NCBI GenBank assembly: GCA_026002975.1
Contig: BPGJ01000002.1
Location: 163,856 to 227,855, forward strand
Origin: Acidimicrobiia bacterium
Lineage (GTDB): Bacteria; Actinomycetota; Acidimicrobiia; Spongiisociales; ZC4RG35
Length of the DNA stretch: 64,000 bases
Reading direction: 5' to 3'
Below are positions 24,638-32,778 of the stretch, piece after piece. A program made the position numbers and the translations under genes. Numbering within the stretch: the stretch's first letter is position 1; every line of letters starts with the position of its first letter. The notes under the pieces were generated by a model. The model was not told the origin of the DNA. It worked only from the letters and a program-made list of their open reading frames with translations, and did no database searches.

Positions 24638-25332
24638 AGGCCCCGAACCATGCCGCCGTCCACCAGTATCCCCTGGCCGGTGATGGAACCGGCCTCGGGC
24701 GACAGTAGGAAACCGATGGTCGCGGCGATCTCGTCGACCGTCGCGGCCCGACCCACCGGGATGGCGTCGATCACCGACTCGGCCACCGGGTAGGTCTCGG
24801 CGTAGCCGACCAGGACGTCGTTCATCCGTATGCCGTGAGGTCCGTACCGGGTGGCGTAGAGCCGGGTGAAGGCTCTGAGACCTGCTCTGATGGACGACGA
24901 CACGGGGAACGAGAGGTCCGGTTGGACGGCACCGAAAGCCGACACGTTGACGAAGGCGCCTCCGCCCTGCTCGATCATGATCGGGGTGACGAGACGGGCC
25001 ATACGGACCACGTTGAGGAACACCAGGTCTAGGCCGTGATTCCACTCCTGGTCGGAGATCTCCAACAGTTCCCCTCGGGGCGGATGCCCGGTGTTGTTCA
25101 CCACGGCGTCGACCCGTCCGTACGAGTCGATAGCGACCCGGACCAGCTCCTCGAGGTCGGCCGGCTCGGTCACCGAACCGGTGACCGAACGGCACCCCAG
25201 CTCCTCGGCCAGCCGGGCCGCCGAGCCCGACGGGGACAGCAGCACCAGACGGTATCCGGCCTCGGCCAGGGCCCGGGCCGTTGCCGCACCGATACCCCTT
25301 CCCGCCGCCGTGACCAAAGCCACTCGGTCCAT
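24634..25332 (-). CDS. SDR-family protein lacking the catalytic Tyr-Lys pair
   Basis: A 232-residue Rossmann protein with the SDR cofactor motif VTAAGRGIGAATA and a VNNTG segment. Where active SDRs have YxxxK before an AALxALTR helix, this protein reads SSSIRAGLRAFTR, so Tyr appears replaced by Ser and Lys by Arg. It may bind NAD(P) without classical reductase chemistry or use another mechanism. The ATG at 25332 starts 10 nt from a TAGGCT -10 that overlaps the divergent promoter of the S41 protease. It is coupled to the amidohydrolase downstream. Confidence 0.85.
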   Translation of the reverse strand: MDRVALVTAAGRGIGAATARALAEAGYRLVLLSPSGSAARLAEELGCRSVTGSVTEPADLEELVRVAIDSYGRVDAVVNNTGHPPRGELLEISDQEWNHGLDLVFLNVVRMARLVTPIMIEQGGGAFVNVSAFGAVQPDLSFPVSSSIRAGLRAFTRLYATRYGPHGIRMNDVLVGYAETYPVAESVIDAIPVGRAATVDEIAATIGFLLSPEAGSITGQGILVDGGMVRGL

Positions 25333-25342
25333 CTGGTCGCCG

Positions 25343-25352
25343 AGCCTACCGT
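25343..25352. promoter_or_regulatory. Bidirectional promoter with nested -10 elements
   Basis: AGCCTACCGT contains TAGGCT read leftwards (25348-25343) and TACCGT read rightwards (25347-25352), sharing the central TA. Each ends exactly 10 nt from the start codon of its gene: the SDR at 25332 leftwards and the S41 protease at 25363 rightwards. The two start codons are only 30 bp apart. Confidence 0.6.
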
Positions 25353-25362
25353 CGCGGGTTGA

Positions 25363-26784
25363 ATGGAACACCACATGCGTCGCCTCCTGTCTCTCTGCCT
25401 CCTCCTCGTCGCCTGCACCACCGGGGTGCCCGTCGACACGACCGGCCCGCCGCCTGCATCCACCACGACCCCTACCGAACCCCCGACGGGCACCACCGCG
25501 CCGAGCGCCGACGGCCTCCAGTTGACCGACTGCTCCGATCCCGACGGGTTCGAGCTCCTGTGCGAGTCGGTGGATCTGATCCTCACCCGCTACGTCGATC
25601 CCATCTCTCCCGAAGACCTGGTCGAGGCGGCGATCCGGGGGGTGGAGGAGGAGGCCGAGCCGGGCAGACATCCACATCCCATCACCTGCCCGACTCCCAC
25701 CGACGAATTCGTCCGATTCTGTCGGGCGGTCGACCGGATCGACGCCGTTCCCGAGGACGCGGCCGAAGCCGCCCTCGTCGGGATCACCCGCTACGCGTTG
25801 GATCCCAACTCCTTGTACCTGGACCCTCGGACTCGGGCGCTGGTGGAGGAGGAACAGTCGGGTGAGGTGGAGGGGATCGGGGCTCTGGTGAGCGCCCGGG
25901 ACGTCGAGACCCCCGAGGAGAACGACGCCTGTTCGGTCCTCGGCCCCACCTGCCGCCTCACGGTGGTGGCCGTGTTGGGTGACTCGCCGGCCGAGAAGGC
26001 CGGCCTGAGACCCGGCGACGAGCTGGTGGCCGTGGACGGCCGGGACGTGGGCGGGCTCACGGTAGACGAGGTCACGGCGATGGTGAGGGGACCGGCCGGC
26101 ACCGAGGTCGAGCTGACGGTGCGGCGAGGCGAGCAGCTGGTGGATCTGCGGATCACCCGTGCCAGGATCTCGATACCGGTGGTGGAAGCCGCGATGGTCG
26201 GGGAAGTCGGTTACCTGCGGCTCAGCGTGTTCACCGACGACGCCGACGTCAAGCTGCGTGACGCGCTGATCGAACAGGTCCGCCGGAATGCCCGCCGGTT
26301 GGTCCTCGACCTGAGGAACAACCCGGGTGGGGCGCTTCCCGCCGCGGTGGGGGTGGCCAGCCTGTTCCTCGACGAGGGAGAGGTGCTCCGCACGGTGGGA
26401 CCGGAGGGGGAAACCGTCTACGAGGTGAGGGATGTGGGTTTCCGGACCGGCCTCCCCCTCACCGTTGTGGTCAACGCCGGTTCGGCGTCCGCCTCCGAGG
26501 TGGTGGCGGCCGCTCTGCAGGAGGCCGGCCGGGCGCTCGTCGTGGGAGAACGAACGTTCGGGAAGAACACGGTCCAGCAGCGGTTCTCCCTGTCCAACGG
26601 GGGAGCCCTCCGTCTCACCATCGCCCGTTGGACCACCCCGGCCGGCGCAGACCTGGGTGGCGGTGTGTCCCCCGACGTGGCTCTGGAGCTGCCCAACGAC
26701 CTCACCCCCGAGGAGGTCGTCGCCCGGGTGGAGGAGGTCCTGGCCTCCCGGGAGGCGGTCCGATCCCGGTTTGCGGTAGTCTGA
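25363..26784 (+). CDS. Secreted S41-family C-terminal processing protease with PDZ domain
   Basis: A 473-residue lipoprotein-type CtpA homolog. A short signal ends in LLLVAC, followed by a Thr/Pro linker. The PDZ domain is around AEKAGLRPGDELVAVDG. The protease core has LVLDLRNNPGG, the nucleophile serine in NAGSASASE and the catalytic lysine in FGKNTVQQ. An internal ATG at 25375 (MRRLLSL) would give a more standard signal peptide and is a possible alternative start. It probably cleaves C-termini of envelope proteins. The next gene, a coiled-coil transglycosylase, starts 6 nt downstream, suggesting a cell-wall role. Confidence 0.92.
   Translation: MEHHMRRLLSLCLLLVACTTGVPVDTTGPPPASTTTPTEPPTGTTAPSADGLQLTDCSDPDGFELLCESVDLILTRYVDPISPEDLVEAAIRGVEEEAEPGRHPHPITCPTPTDEFVRFCRAVDRIDAVPEDAAEAALVGITRYALDPNSLYLDPRTRALVEEEQSGEVEGIGALVSARDVETPEENDACSVLGPTCRLTVVAVLGDSPAEKAGLRPGDELVAVDGRDVGGLTVDEVTAMVRGPAGTEVELTVRRGEQLVDLRITRARISIPVVEAAMVGEVGYLRLSVFTDDADVKLRDALIEQVRRNARRLVLDLRNNPGGALPAAVGVASLFLDEGEVLRTVGPEGETVYEVRDVGFRTGLPLTVVVNAGSASASEVVAAALQEAGRALVVGERTFGKNTVQQRFSLSNGGALRLTIARWTTPAGADLGGGVSPDVALELPNDLTPEEVVARVEEVLASREAVRSRFAVV
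26777..26782 (+). promoter_or_regulatory. Internal -10 element before the transglycosylase gene
   Basis: TAGTCT covers the last coding bases and the first stop base of the S41 gene and lies 8 nt before the next GTG (26791). It could give the transglycosylase its own leaderless transcript. Confidence 0.4.
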
Positions 26785-26790
26785 CCTGCC

Positions 26791-27912
26791 GTGTCGGCCC
26801 GCCACAGGGCGGCCTTCGCCCTCTCCCTGTTGCTCCTCGTGTCCCTCTTCGGGGGGACGGGTCTTTCGCGAGCCCAAGTCGAAGAAGCGGAACGCCAGGC
26901 GGAGCAGGCGGAGGCCGAACTCGACGAGGCCTACCGGATCGTCTCGGAGGCGGTCGCCGATCGTCAGCAGGTGGAGCTGGCGCTGTTCGACGCTCTGACC
27001 CGCTACGAGCAGGCGGCCGCCGAGTTGGCGGTGGCTTCCGCGGCGTTGGAACGGATCGAGAGGTCGCTCCTGTTCGCCGAAGCGGAAGCTGCCAGCGCCG
27101 AGCGGGGCCTCCAGACCCAGGCAGCCGCGGCCTACATGGAGGCGGTCACCTCGATGCCCAACGTGGTGTTGGCGTCGAGCTCGGTCGAGGAAGCCATCTT
27201 CGTCGGGGCCGTGTTCGAAGCCAGCCAGGAGGACACCCTGGCCAGGCTGGCCGAGCTGGCCGTGGTCCGCCGGGAGCTCGACCAGCTCCGCTCTTCCTAC
27301 CAGGCCGAGAAGGAGCGTGTCGAGGGGCTGGCCACCGAGCTCCAGTTGGAGACAGAACAGCTGCGGGAGTTGTTCGCCCAGGCCGACGCCCGGGTGGCGG
27401 AGGCCTTCGATCGGGCTCTACAGGCCGAAGCCGACTACCGGGCTGCTCTGGACGATGTGGCACGCGCCCGGGCGGCGGAAGAGGAGGAACGGCGCCGTGC
27501 CCAGGCCACCACCACGACCACCACCGTCCCGCCGACGAACGGTGCCACCCCGCCGACCACTCAGCCACCTCGAGACGACGAACCCCCCAGCATCCGGATC
27601 GGTCCGGCCACCGAGAGGTGGCGCCCTATCGTGGAGACCCACTTCGCGTCCGATCTGGTCGAGGACGCCCTGGTGATCATGGAGTGTGAGAGCGGCGGCG
27701 ACCCGGAGGCGGTGAACCCGTATTCGGGCGCGGCCGGCCTCTACCAGTTCCTCCCGGCCACCTGGGCGGTGGCCTCGGTGAAGGCCGGGGTGGGAGATCG
27801 GAGCGTGTTCGACGGGGAGGCCAACATCATCGCCGCCTCCTGGTTGGCCGAGTACTACCGCCAACGGGGCTACGACCCGTGGCTCCCGTGGACCTGCCGG
27901 GCGTACCTGTAG
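26791..27912 (+). CDS. Secreted coiled-coil protein with C-terminal lytic transglycosylase-like domain
   Basis: A 373-residue exported protein. An N-terminal signal peptide ends near LSRAQ. Residues about 28-235 are an almost uninterrupted Ala/Glu-rich coiled coil, similar in layout to EnvC or RipA-type hydrolase regulators. A Thr/Pro linker then leads to an SLT-like domain with the catalytic Glu region MECESGGDPEAVNP and the AGLYQFLPATWA segment. It would cleave or regulate cleavage of peptidoglycan. It lies directly after the S41 protease, which may process it (inference). Confidence 0.88.
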   Translation: MSARHRAAFALSLLLLVSLFGGTGLSRAQVEEAERQAEQAEAELDEAYRIVSEAVADRQQVELALFDALTRYEQAAAELAVASAALERIERSLLFAEAEAASAERGLQTQAAAAYMEAVTSMPNVVLASSSVEEAIFVGAVFEASQEDTLARLAELAVVRRELDQLRSSYQAEKERVEGLATELQLETEQLRELFAQADARVAEAFDRALQAEADYRAALDDVARARAAEEEERRRAQATTTTTTVPPTNGATPPTTQPPRDDEPPSIRIGPATERWRPIVETHFASDLVEDALVIMECESGGDPEAVNPYSGAAGLYQFLPATWAVASVKAGVGDRSVFDGEANIIAASWLAEYYRQRGYDPWLPWTCRAYL

Positions 27913-27918
27913 CCGTCG

Positions 27919-29949
27919 GTGGAAGCCACCCATCACCCGGGAGCCCACTGGGACGGTCACACGACTCGTTTCGTCCTACGCAGCGACGTAGCCGAAGAAG
28001 TGGACCTCTGCATCCTCCACGAGGGGGGTGAGGACCGGGTGACGATGAGCCCGGTCGGCGACGGATGGTTCGAAGCCCACCTCGACGTCGGTCCGGGCAC
28101 CGCCTACGGGTTCAGGGTGAAAGGCCCCTGGGAACCCGACGCTGGGCTGCGTTGCAATCCCGCCAAGCTCCTGCTCGACCCCTACGCCCGGCGGGTGGTC
28201 GGCGGCCTGGAGCCCCATCCGGCTCTCCGGGACCACAGGCCCGGCGACCCGCCCACGCCGGACCCCACCGATTCCCGACCCTTCGTGCCGCACTCGGTGG
28301 TGGTCGACGGCACCTTCGACTGGGACGGTGTGGAGCCTCCCCGGGTCCCGGCGGCCGACATGGTCGTGTACGAAACCCACGTCAGGGGGATGACCCAGCT
28401 CCACCCCGAGGTACCGCCCGAGCTCCGCGGCACGTACCTCGGGTTGGCCCACCCTTCGGTCGTGTCCCACCTACTCGGACTGGGCGTCACCACCATCGAG
28501 CTGCTCCCGGTCCTCCAGTTCGTCCACGAACCCCACCTGTTGGAGAAGGGCCGTAGGAACTACTGGGGTTACAACCCGATCGGCTTCTTCGCCCCCCACT
28601 GGGAGTACGCCGCCACCGACGACCCGGTGACCGAGTTCAAGACGATGGTCAGGGAGCTTCACCGGGCGGGTCTGGAGGTGGTGTTGGACGTCGTCTACAA
28701 CCACACCGCCGAGGGGAACCACCTGGGACCCACCCTGTGTTTCCGGGGGTTGGACAATCCGGCGTACTACCGGTTGGCGGACGACGGGTTCCGGTACGTG
28801 AACTGGTCGGGAACCGGCAACACCCTCGACCTGAGCAGCGAACCGGCCCTCACCCTGGTGATGGACTCCCTCCGGTATTGGGTGTCGGAGATGGGCGTCG
28901 ACGGTTTCCGGTTCGACCTGGCGACCATCCTCGGTCGAACCGAATCCGACTTCGACCCGCTGGGAGGGTTCTTCGGAGCGGTCGCCCAGGATCCCGTCTT
29001 GCGGGGAGTGAAGCTGATCGCCGAGCCCTGGGACCTGGGTCCGGGCGGATACCGGCTCGGCGCCTTCCCGCGACGCTGGTCCGAGTGGAACGACCGGTAC
29101 CGGGACACCGTACGCGACTTCTGGCGGTCGTCGGACGGGGTGTTGGCCGAGTTCGCCAGTCGGATCACGGGAAGCTCTGACATCTTCGAGCACACCGGGC
29201 GGCCGCCGACCGCCTCGCTCGACTACGTCACCTCCCACGACGGGTTCACTCTGGTCGACCTGGTGTCCTACGAGGTTCGGCACAACGAAGCCAACGGGGA
29301 GGACAACCGGGACGGCACCCCCGACAACCGGTCATGGAACACCGGGGTGGAAGGACCGACCGACGACCCCCAGATCAGATCGATGCGGGACCGTCGGCGC
29401 CGGTCGTTCCTCGCCACCCTGCTCTGCTCCCAGGGGATCCCCATGATCCTCGGCGGAGACGAGCTCGGTCGAACCCAGAGCGGGAACAACAACGCCTACA
29501 ACCAGGACAACCCGATCTCCTGGTTCGACTGGGAGTCGGCCGACCCCCGCTTCCTGCGGTTCGTCCGGCGGCTCGTCGCCTTCCGAAAGGAACACCCTTC
29601 GCTACGGCGCACCTCCTGGCTGCACGAACATCCCCGGCGGGTGGACGACCACGTCGAGTGGCTCACCCCGGAGGGGAACCCGATGACCGTCGACGACTGG
29701 ACCGACCCCCTCCGAAAGACGGTGGCGCTCTACCTGGACGGCGCCACCGTCCATGCATCCCATGGCGCCGTGGAAGACGACGACCTGCTGCTGTGTTTCA
29801 ACGGCTCCTTCGAAGACGTCGAATTCCGGATCCCCGAGGCGGGATGGATCCTGGAGGTCGACACCGCCGACGACACCCGAACCGGCCCGGTAGCAGACAC
29901 GGTGGCGGTGGCGGCCCTGGCGATGGTGGTGCTGCGACGCCCCCGCTAG
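27919..29949 (+). CDS. glgX: Glycogen debranching enzyme
   Basis: A 676-residue GH13 isoamylase-type debranching enzyme. An N-terminal CBM48-like domain precedes the barrel, whose motifs are VVYNHTAEG, DGFRFDLA (nucleophile Asp), LIAEPWDLG (acid Glu) and TSHDGFTL. It hydrolyses alpha-1,6 branches of limit dextrins made by phosphorylase. The GTG start follows the transglycosylase stop by 6 nt and is accepted as the only start before the conserved domain. Length is typical for GlgX/TreX. Confidence 0.95.
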   Translation: MEATHHPGAHWDGHTTRFVLRSDVAEEVDLCILHEGGEDRVTMSPVGDGWFEAHLDVGPGTAYGFRVKGPWEPDAGLRCNPAKLLLDPYARRVVGGLEPHPALRDHRPGDPPTPDPTDSRPFVPHSVVVDGTFDWDGVEPPRVPAADMVVYETHVRGMTQLHPEVPPELRGTYLGLAHPSVVSHLLGLGVTTIELLPVLQFVHEPHLLEKGRRNYWGYNPIGFFAPHWEYAATDDPVTEFKTMVRELHRAGLEVVLDVVYNHTAEGNHLGPTLCFRGLDNPAYYRLADDGFRYVNWSGTGNTLDLSSEPALTLVMDSLRYWVSEMGVDGFRFDLATILGRTESDFDPLGGFFGAVAQDPVLRGVKLIAEPWDLGPGGYRLGAFPRRWSEWNDRYRDTVRDFWRSSDGVLAEFASRITGSSDIFEHTGRPPTASLDYVTSHDGFTLVDLVSYEVRHNEANGEDNRDGTPDNRSWNTGVEGPTDDPQIRSMRDRRRRSFLATLLCSQGIPMILGGDELGRTQSGNNNAYNQDNPISWFDWESADPRFLRFVRRLVAFRKEHPSLRRTSWLHEHPRRVDDHVEWLTPEGNPMTVDDWTDPLRKTVALYLDGATVHASHGAVEDDDLLLCFNGSFEDVEFRIPEAGWILEVDTADDTRTGPVADTVAVAALAMVVLRRPR

Positions 29950-30005
29950 AAGGGAACCCTGGAATCGACACCTGGGGGCAGGCTCTCGGAGCTGAGGCCT
30001 CCCGA

Positions 30006-30021
30006 CATCACCTCGGTGATG
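30006..30021. repeat. Inverted repeat in the convergent glgX / P1-peptidase gap
   Basis: CATCACC-TC-GGTGATG is a perfect 7+7 bp inverted repeat in the 165-bp gap between two convergent genes. It might act as a bidirectional terminator stem, but no T-run follows, so this is weak. Nothing else was recognised in the gap. Confidence 0.3.
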
Positions 30022-30114
30022 GTCGTCGATCGCACCTGTGGAACCTTGGTGTAACTCCTGGGCCGGGCCCGCCGCTACCCCCATCCATCGTCCTACACAA
30101 TCGGCGCCGAACGA

Positions 30115-31158
30115 TCAGCGGCGTTCGAGGATCTCCTCGACTCGGTCCGCCGGGAGGGGGTAGGCCACACGACCCCGGTGACCGATCATGGTGGTCGCCG
30201 CCAGCAGCGCATTGACGATCGCCTCCTCGGTGGCGTCGGCCACGGCATGGAAGAGGGGGTCGAGCTGCTCGGAGGGGACCGAAGCGATGCCCCTTGGCTG
30301 CCGCGCCGGGTGGTTGCCCGTGGAGATGACGAGGAACAGGTCTCCGCTCGAGTCGTGCCCATAGCCCCCGACCCGGCCAAGGCCCACGGTCACCCGCTTG
30401 GCGATCCGGTGACACTGGATCGGAAGCAGAGGGGCGTCGGTCACTGCCACTACGACGATCGACCCACCCAGGGGCGGGCTCTCCCAGGGCGAGGGCACCT
30501 CCTCGTAGGGGATCATCCTCCCCACCGGCACTCCGTCGATGCGGAGGTCGGCCCGTCTCCCGTAGTTGGCCTGGACCAGGACCCCGAGGGTGAAACTGCC
30601 AAAGGGAATCTCCACCACCCGGGAGGAGGTGCCGATTCCGCCCTTGAACTCGTGACAGATCATCCCGGTGCCCCCACCTACGCATCCCTCGGGCACCGGA
30701 CCCGCCGTGGCCGAACCGACGGCTGCTCGAACGTCCTCCTCGGTGAGGGGGAAGCTGTCGATGTCGTTCAGCCAGCCGTCCCAGGTCTCGGAGACCACCG
30801 GAAGGTGGAAGGCGTCGGGCACCCCGCTCTCCACGGCGATCCGGACCAGGGTGTCACGCACCAGGCCCACCTGGTGGGTGTTGGTGAGGGCGACCGGGGA
30901 GCCGAGGAGACCGGTCTCGGCGATCCACGGCAGGCCGGTCATCTCCCCGTTGCCACTGAACCCGTAGAAGGCGGCGTAGGCATGGTCGGTCCAGATATCC
31001 GGCCGGGGATAGATGACGGTCACACCGGTCCGGGCCACGCTGGGTTGGTCACGGATCACCGTCGTGTGACCTACCGACACCCCAGGCACGTCGGTGACGG
31101 CGTTGAGAGGACCCGTCGGCAGATCCCCGATACTCACGCCGAGTTCACGCAGTCTCAT
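30115..31158 (-). CDS. P1-family peptidase (DmpA/beta-aminopeptidase-like)
   Basis: A 347-residue N-terminal-nucleophile hydrolase. The start LGVSIGDLPTGPLNAVTDVPGVSVGH is the family signature, and the autoprocessing and nucleophile serine lies in YGHDSSGDLFL. These enzymes self-cleave before that serine and act as aminopeptidases on D- or beta-amino-acid peptides. A TAGTGT hexamer lies 9 nt upstream of the ATG. It is divergent from the aminotransferase-deacylase-peptidase operon and may belong to the same peptide-utilisation function. Confidence 0.92.
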   Translation of the reverse strand: MRLRELGVSIGDLPTGPLNAVTDVPGVSVGHTTVIRDQPSVARTGVTVIYPRPDIWTDHAYAAFYGFSGNGEMTGLPWIAETGLLGSPVALTNTHQVGLVRDTLVRIAVESGVPDAFHLPVVSETWDGWLNDIDSFPLTEEDVRAAVGSATAGPVPEGCVGGGTGMICHEFKGGIGTSSRVVEIPFGSFTLGVLVQANYGRRADLRIDGVPVGRMIPYEEVPSPWESPPLGGSIVVVAVTDAPLLPIQCHRIAKRVTVGLGRVGGYGHDSSGDLFLVISTGNHPARQPRGIASVPSEQLDPLFHAVADATEEAIVNALLAATTMIGHRGRVAYPLPADRVEEILERR

Positions 31159-31167
31159 CGGCCCGGG

Positions 31168-31173
31168 ACACTA
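31168..31173 (-). promoter_or_regulatory. -10 element of the P1 peptidase gene
   Basis: TAGTGT on the minus strand, 9 nt upstream of the ATG at 31158, with no Shine-Dalgarno sequence. Confidence 0.5.
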
Positions 31174-31202
31174 GGCAACCGGTGTACCCTCTCGTCGTCG
31201 AG

Positions 31203-31331
31203 ATGGGCAAAGTCACGACTCCCCGCCAGGCATCGCTTCCCTCGTACCGAACGGAACTGTGGTTACGGGTTTCGTCGTCGACGCCGTCGCGGCGGTCACG
31301 GGGGGATACCACCGCTCCAAGGCTGTTATGA
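31203..31331 (+). CDS. Candidate small ORF, 42 codons, unknown
   Basis: ATG at 31203 runs to a TGA at 31329-31331. It is too short for the ORF track. It is basic and Ser/Arg-rich and resembles nothing I know. Its stop overlaps the ATG of the next small ORF (ATGA), the same coupling used by the true operon genes here, which is the only reason to list it. It may equally be untranslated leader. Confidence 0.2.
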   Translation: MGKVTTPRQASLPSYRTELWLRVSSSTPSRRSRGDTTAPRLL

Positions 31332-31480
31332 CCGCGATGGCCTTGGTTTGCTGGCGCGGGAGGAGATCAGATGGAAGGCCGCAGCCCTGCATGTCACCTG
31401 GCTTGGAAGAAGAGCCTGCCCCCACCTCCCAAGAAGAAGCGCTGCGCTCTCTGGATCCCGAAGGGGTGTATCTCCGGTGA
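31328..31480 (+). CDS. Candidate small ORF, 50 codons, coupled to the aminotransferase
   Basis: ATG at 31328 to TGA at 31480; the ORF track shows a longer version from GTG 31259. The C-terminal half (acidic, SQEEALRSLDPEGVYLR) looks more protein-like than the N-terminal half. Its TGA overlaps the GTG start of the aminotransferase (GTGA). It could be a small protein, a leader peptide or the remnant of a degraded gene. Confidence 0.3.
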   Translation: MTAMALVCWRGRRSDGRPQPCMSPGLEEEPAPTSQEEALRSLDPEGVYLR

Positions 31481-32778
31481 CCCGCCTGTTCCACCGGGGG
31501 CGAGACCTCCCCACCGCCGTATCGGGCGAGGGATGCTGGATCACCGACGCCGCTGGACGCTCCTATCTCGACGCCGCCGGTGGAGCCCTGGTCGCCTCCA
31601 TCGGACACGGGGACGAAGGGGTCGCCGGAGCCCTCGCCGGACAGGCGTCCCGCATCGCCTACGTACATGCCTCTGCCTTCACCACGGCCCCGGTGGAGGA
31701 GCTGGCCGAACGCCTCGCCCGCCTCCTCCCCATGGACGACCCCAGGGTCTTCCCGGTGTCGGGCGGCAGCGAGGCCATGGAGACCGCCCTCAAGGCGGTC
31801 CGGGCCTACCACCTGGCCCGGGGGGAGCCCGACAGGGTGATCGTCATCTCGCGGGAGCTCTCCTACCACGGGAACACCCGGGGCGCCCTGGCGGTGTCGG
31901 GCCGGCGTTCCCTGCGTGACCCCTACCTCCCCTGGCTGACCCACTCCGAGAAGGTTCCAGGGGTCATCGAATACCGCTGCCCCAACCCAGCTCATCCCGA
32001 AGCGTGCGCCACCTGGCATGCCGAGAGACTCGAGGAGGCCATCCTCCAAATAGGACCGGAGCGGGTAGCTGCCTTCGTCGCCGAGCCCATCGGGGGCGCC
32101 GCCAGCGGAGCGGCGGAGCCACCCTCCGGATACTGGGAAGAAGTGGTCGCGGTGTGCCGGCGACACGGTGTCCTGATCGTGGCCGATGAGGTGATGACCG
32201 GCGTGGGTCGCACCGGGGCTTGGTTCGCCTCCCAGCACTACGGCCTCCGCCCCGACCTGGTCACCATGGCCAAGGGCCTCGCCGGCGGCTACTGGCCTCT
32301 GGGAGCCTGTGCCCTCTCCGGGCAGGTGGCCAGGACCATCGAAGGCGCCTTCCCCCACGGGTTCACCTTCTCCCACCATGCCGTGGGGGCAGCGGTCGCC
32401 CTCGAGGTTCTCCGCCGTATCGAGGAGCAGGGGCTGGTGGAGGCGGCGGCCCGCCGCGGAGCCCGCCTCCTCGCCGGGCTCACCGAGGCCCTCGCCGACC
32501 ATCCCCACGTGGGGGATGTGCGCGGACGGGGGCTCCTCGTCGCCATCGAGCTGGTCGAAGACAGGGAGACCAAACGGCCCTTCTCCCGGGATCGACGCAT
32601 CGCCGAGTCGGTGACCGCGGCCGCCAAGAAGGAGGGCCTCCTCGTCTACCCCTCATCGGGCTGCGCCGACGGCCTCAACGGTGACCTGCTCATGTACGGG
32701 CCCCCTCTCGTCATCACCGAGGAGGAAGTGGACACGGTCGTCGAGCGCACCCGGCTGGCCCTGGGGGGTTTGGCGTGA
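31477..32778 (+). CDS. Class III PLP-dependent aminotransferase
   Basis: A 433-residue omega-type aminotransferase. Motifs include PVSGGSEAMETALKAVR, the SYHGNTRGAL loop, VADEVMTGVGRTG and the PLP lysine in TMAKGLAGGYWPLGA. It moves an amino group from an omega-amino acid or amine (such as beta-alanine, GABA or a polyamine) to pyruvate or 2-oxoglutarate. The GTG at 31477 is chosen because the fold starts at LFHRGRDLPTAV and the ORF-track extension is antisense to the P1 peptidase. Its stop overlaps the deacylase start (GTGA). Confidence 0.93.
   Translation: MTRLFHRGRDLPTAVSGEGCWITDAAGRSYLDAAGGALVASIGHGDEGVAGALAGQASRIAYVHASAFTTAPVEELAERLARLLPMDDPRVFPVSGGSEAMETALKAVRAYHLARGEPDRVIVISRELSYHGNTRGALAVSGRRSLRDPYLPWLTHSEKVPGVIEYRCPNPAHPEACATWHAERLEEAILQIGPERVAAFVAEPIGGAASGAAEPPSGYWEEVVAVCRRHGVLIVADEVMTGVGRTGAWFASQHYGLRPDLVTMAKGLAGGYWPLGACALSGQVARTIEGAFPHGFTFSHHAVGAAVALEVLRRIEEQGLVEAAARRGARLLAGLTEALADHPHVGDVRGRGLLVAIELVEDRETKRPFSRDRRIAESVTAAAKKEGLLVYPSSGCADGLNGDLLMYGPPLVITEEEVDTVVERTRLALGGLA

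Larger units (their letters stand above)
31159..31476. other. 318-bp gap with promoters and two candidate small ORFs
   Basis: The left end holds the P1-peptidase promoter (TAGTGT, minus strand) and a rightward TACCCT hexamer at 31185. I looked for structural RNAs (SRP RNA, riboswitch, tRNA) and recognised none. Two short plus-strand ORFs, joined by ATGA and ending in GTGA on the aminotransferase start, fill most of it and are listed separately. Confidence 0.4.

Noticed and set aside
24634-26877. A 747-residue minus-strand frame ending in the SDR
   Set aside because: The upstream two thirds lie antisense to the S41 protease; the SDR cofactor motif starts right after ATG 25332, which has its own -10.
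31203-31476. Small structured RNA (SRP RNA, riboswitch) in the 318-bp gap
   Set aside because: No SRP core (GGTCAGG...GGAAGGAAGCAGCC-like), no riboswitch core and no tRNA cloverleaf could be recognised.
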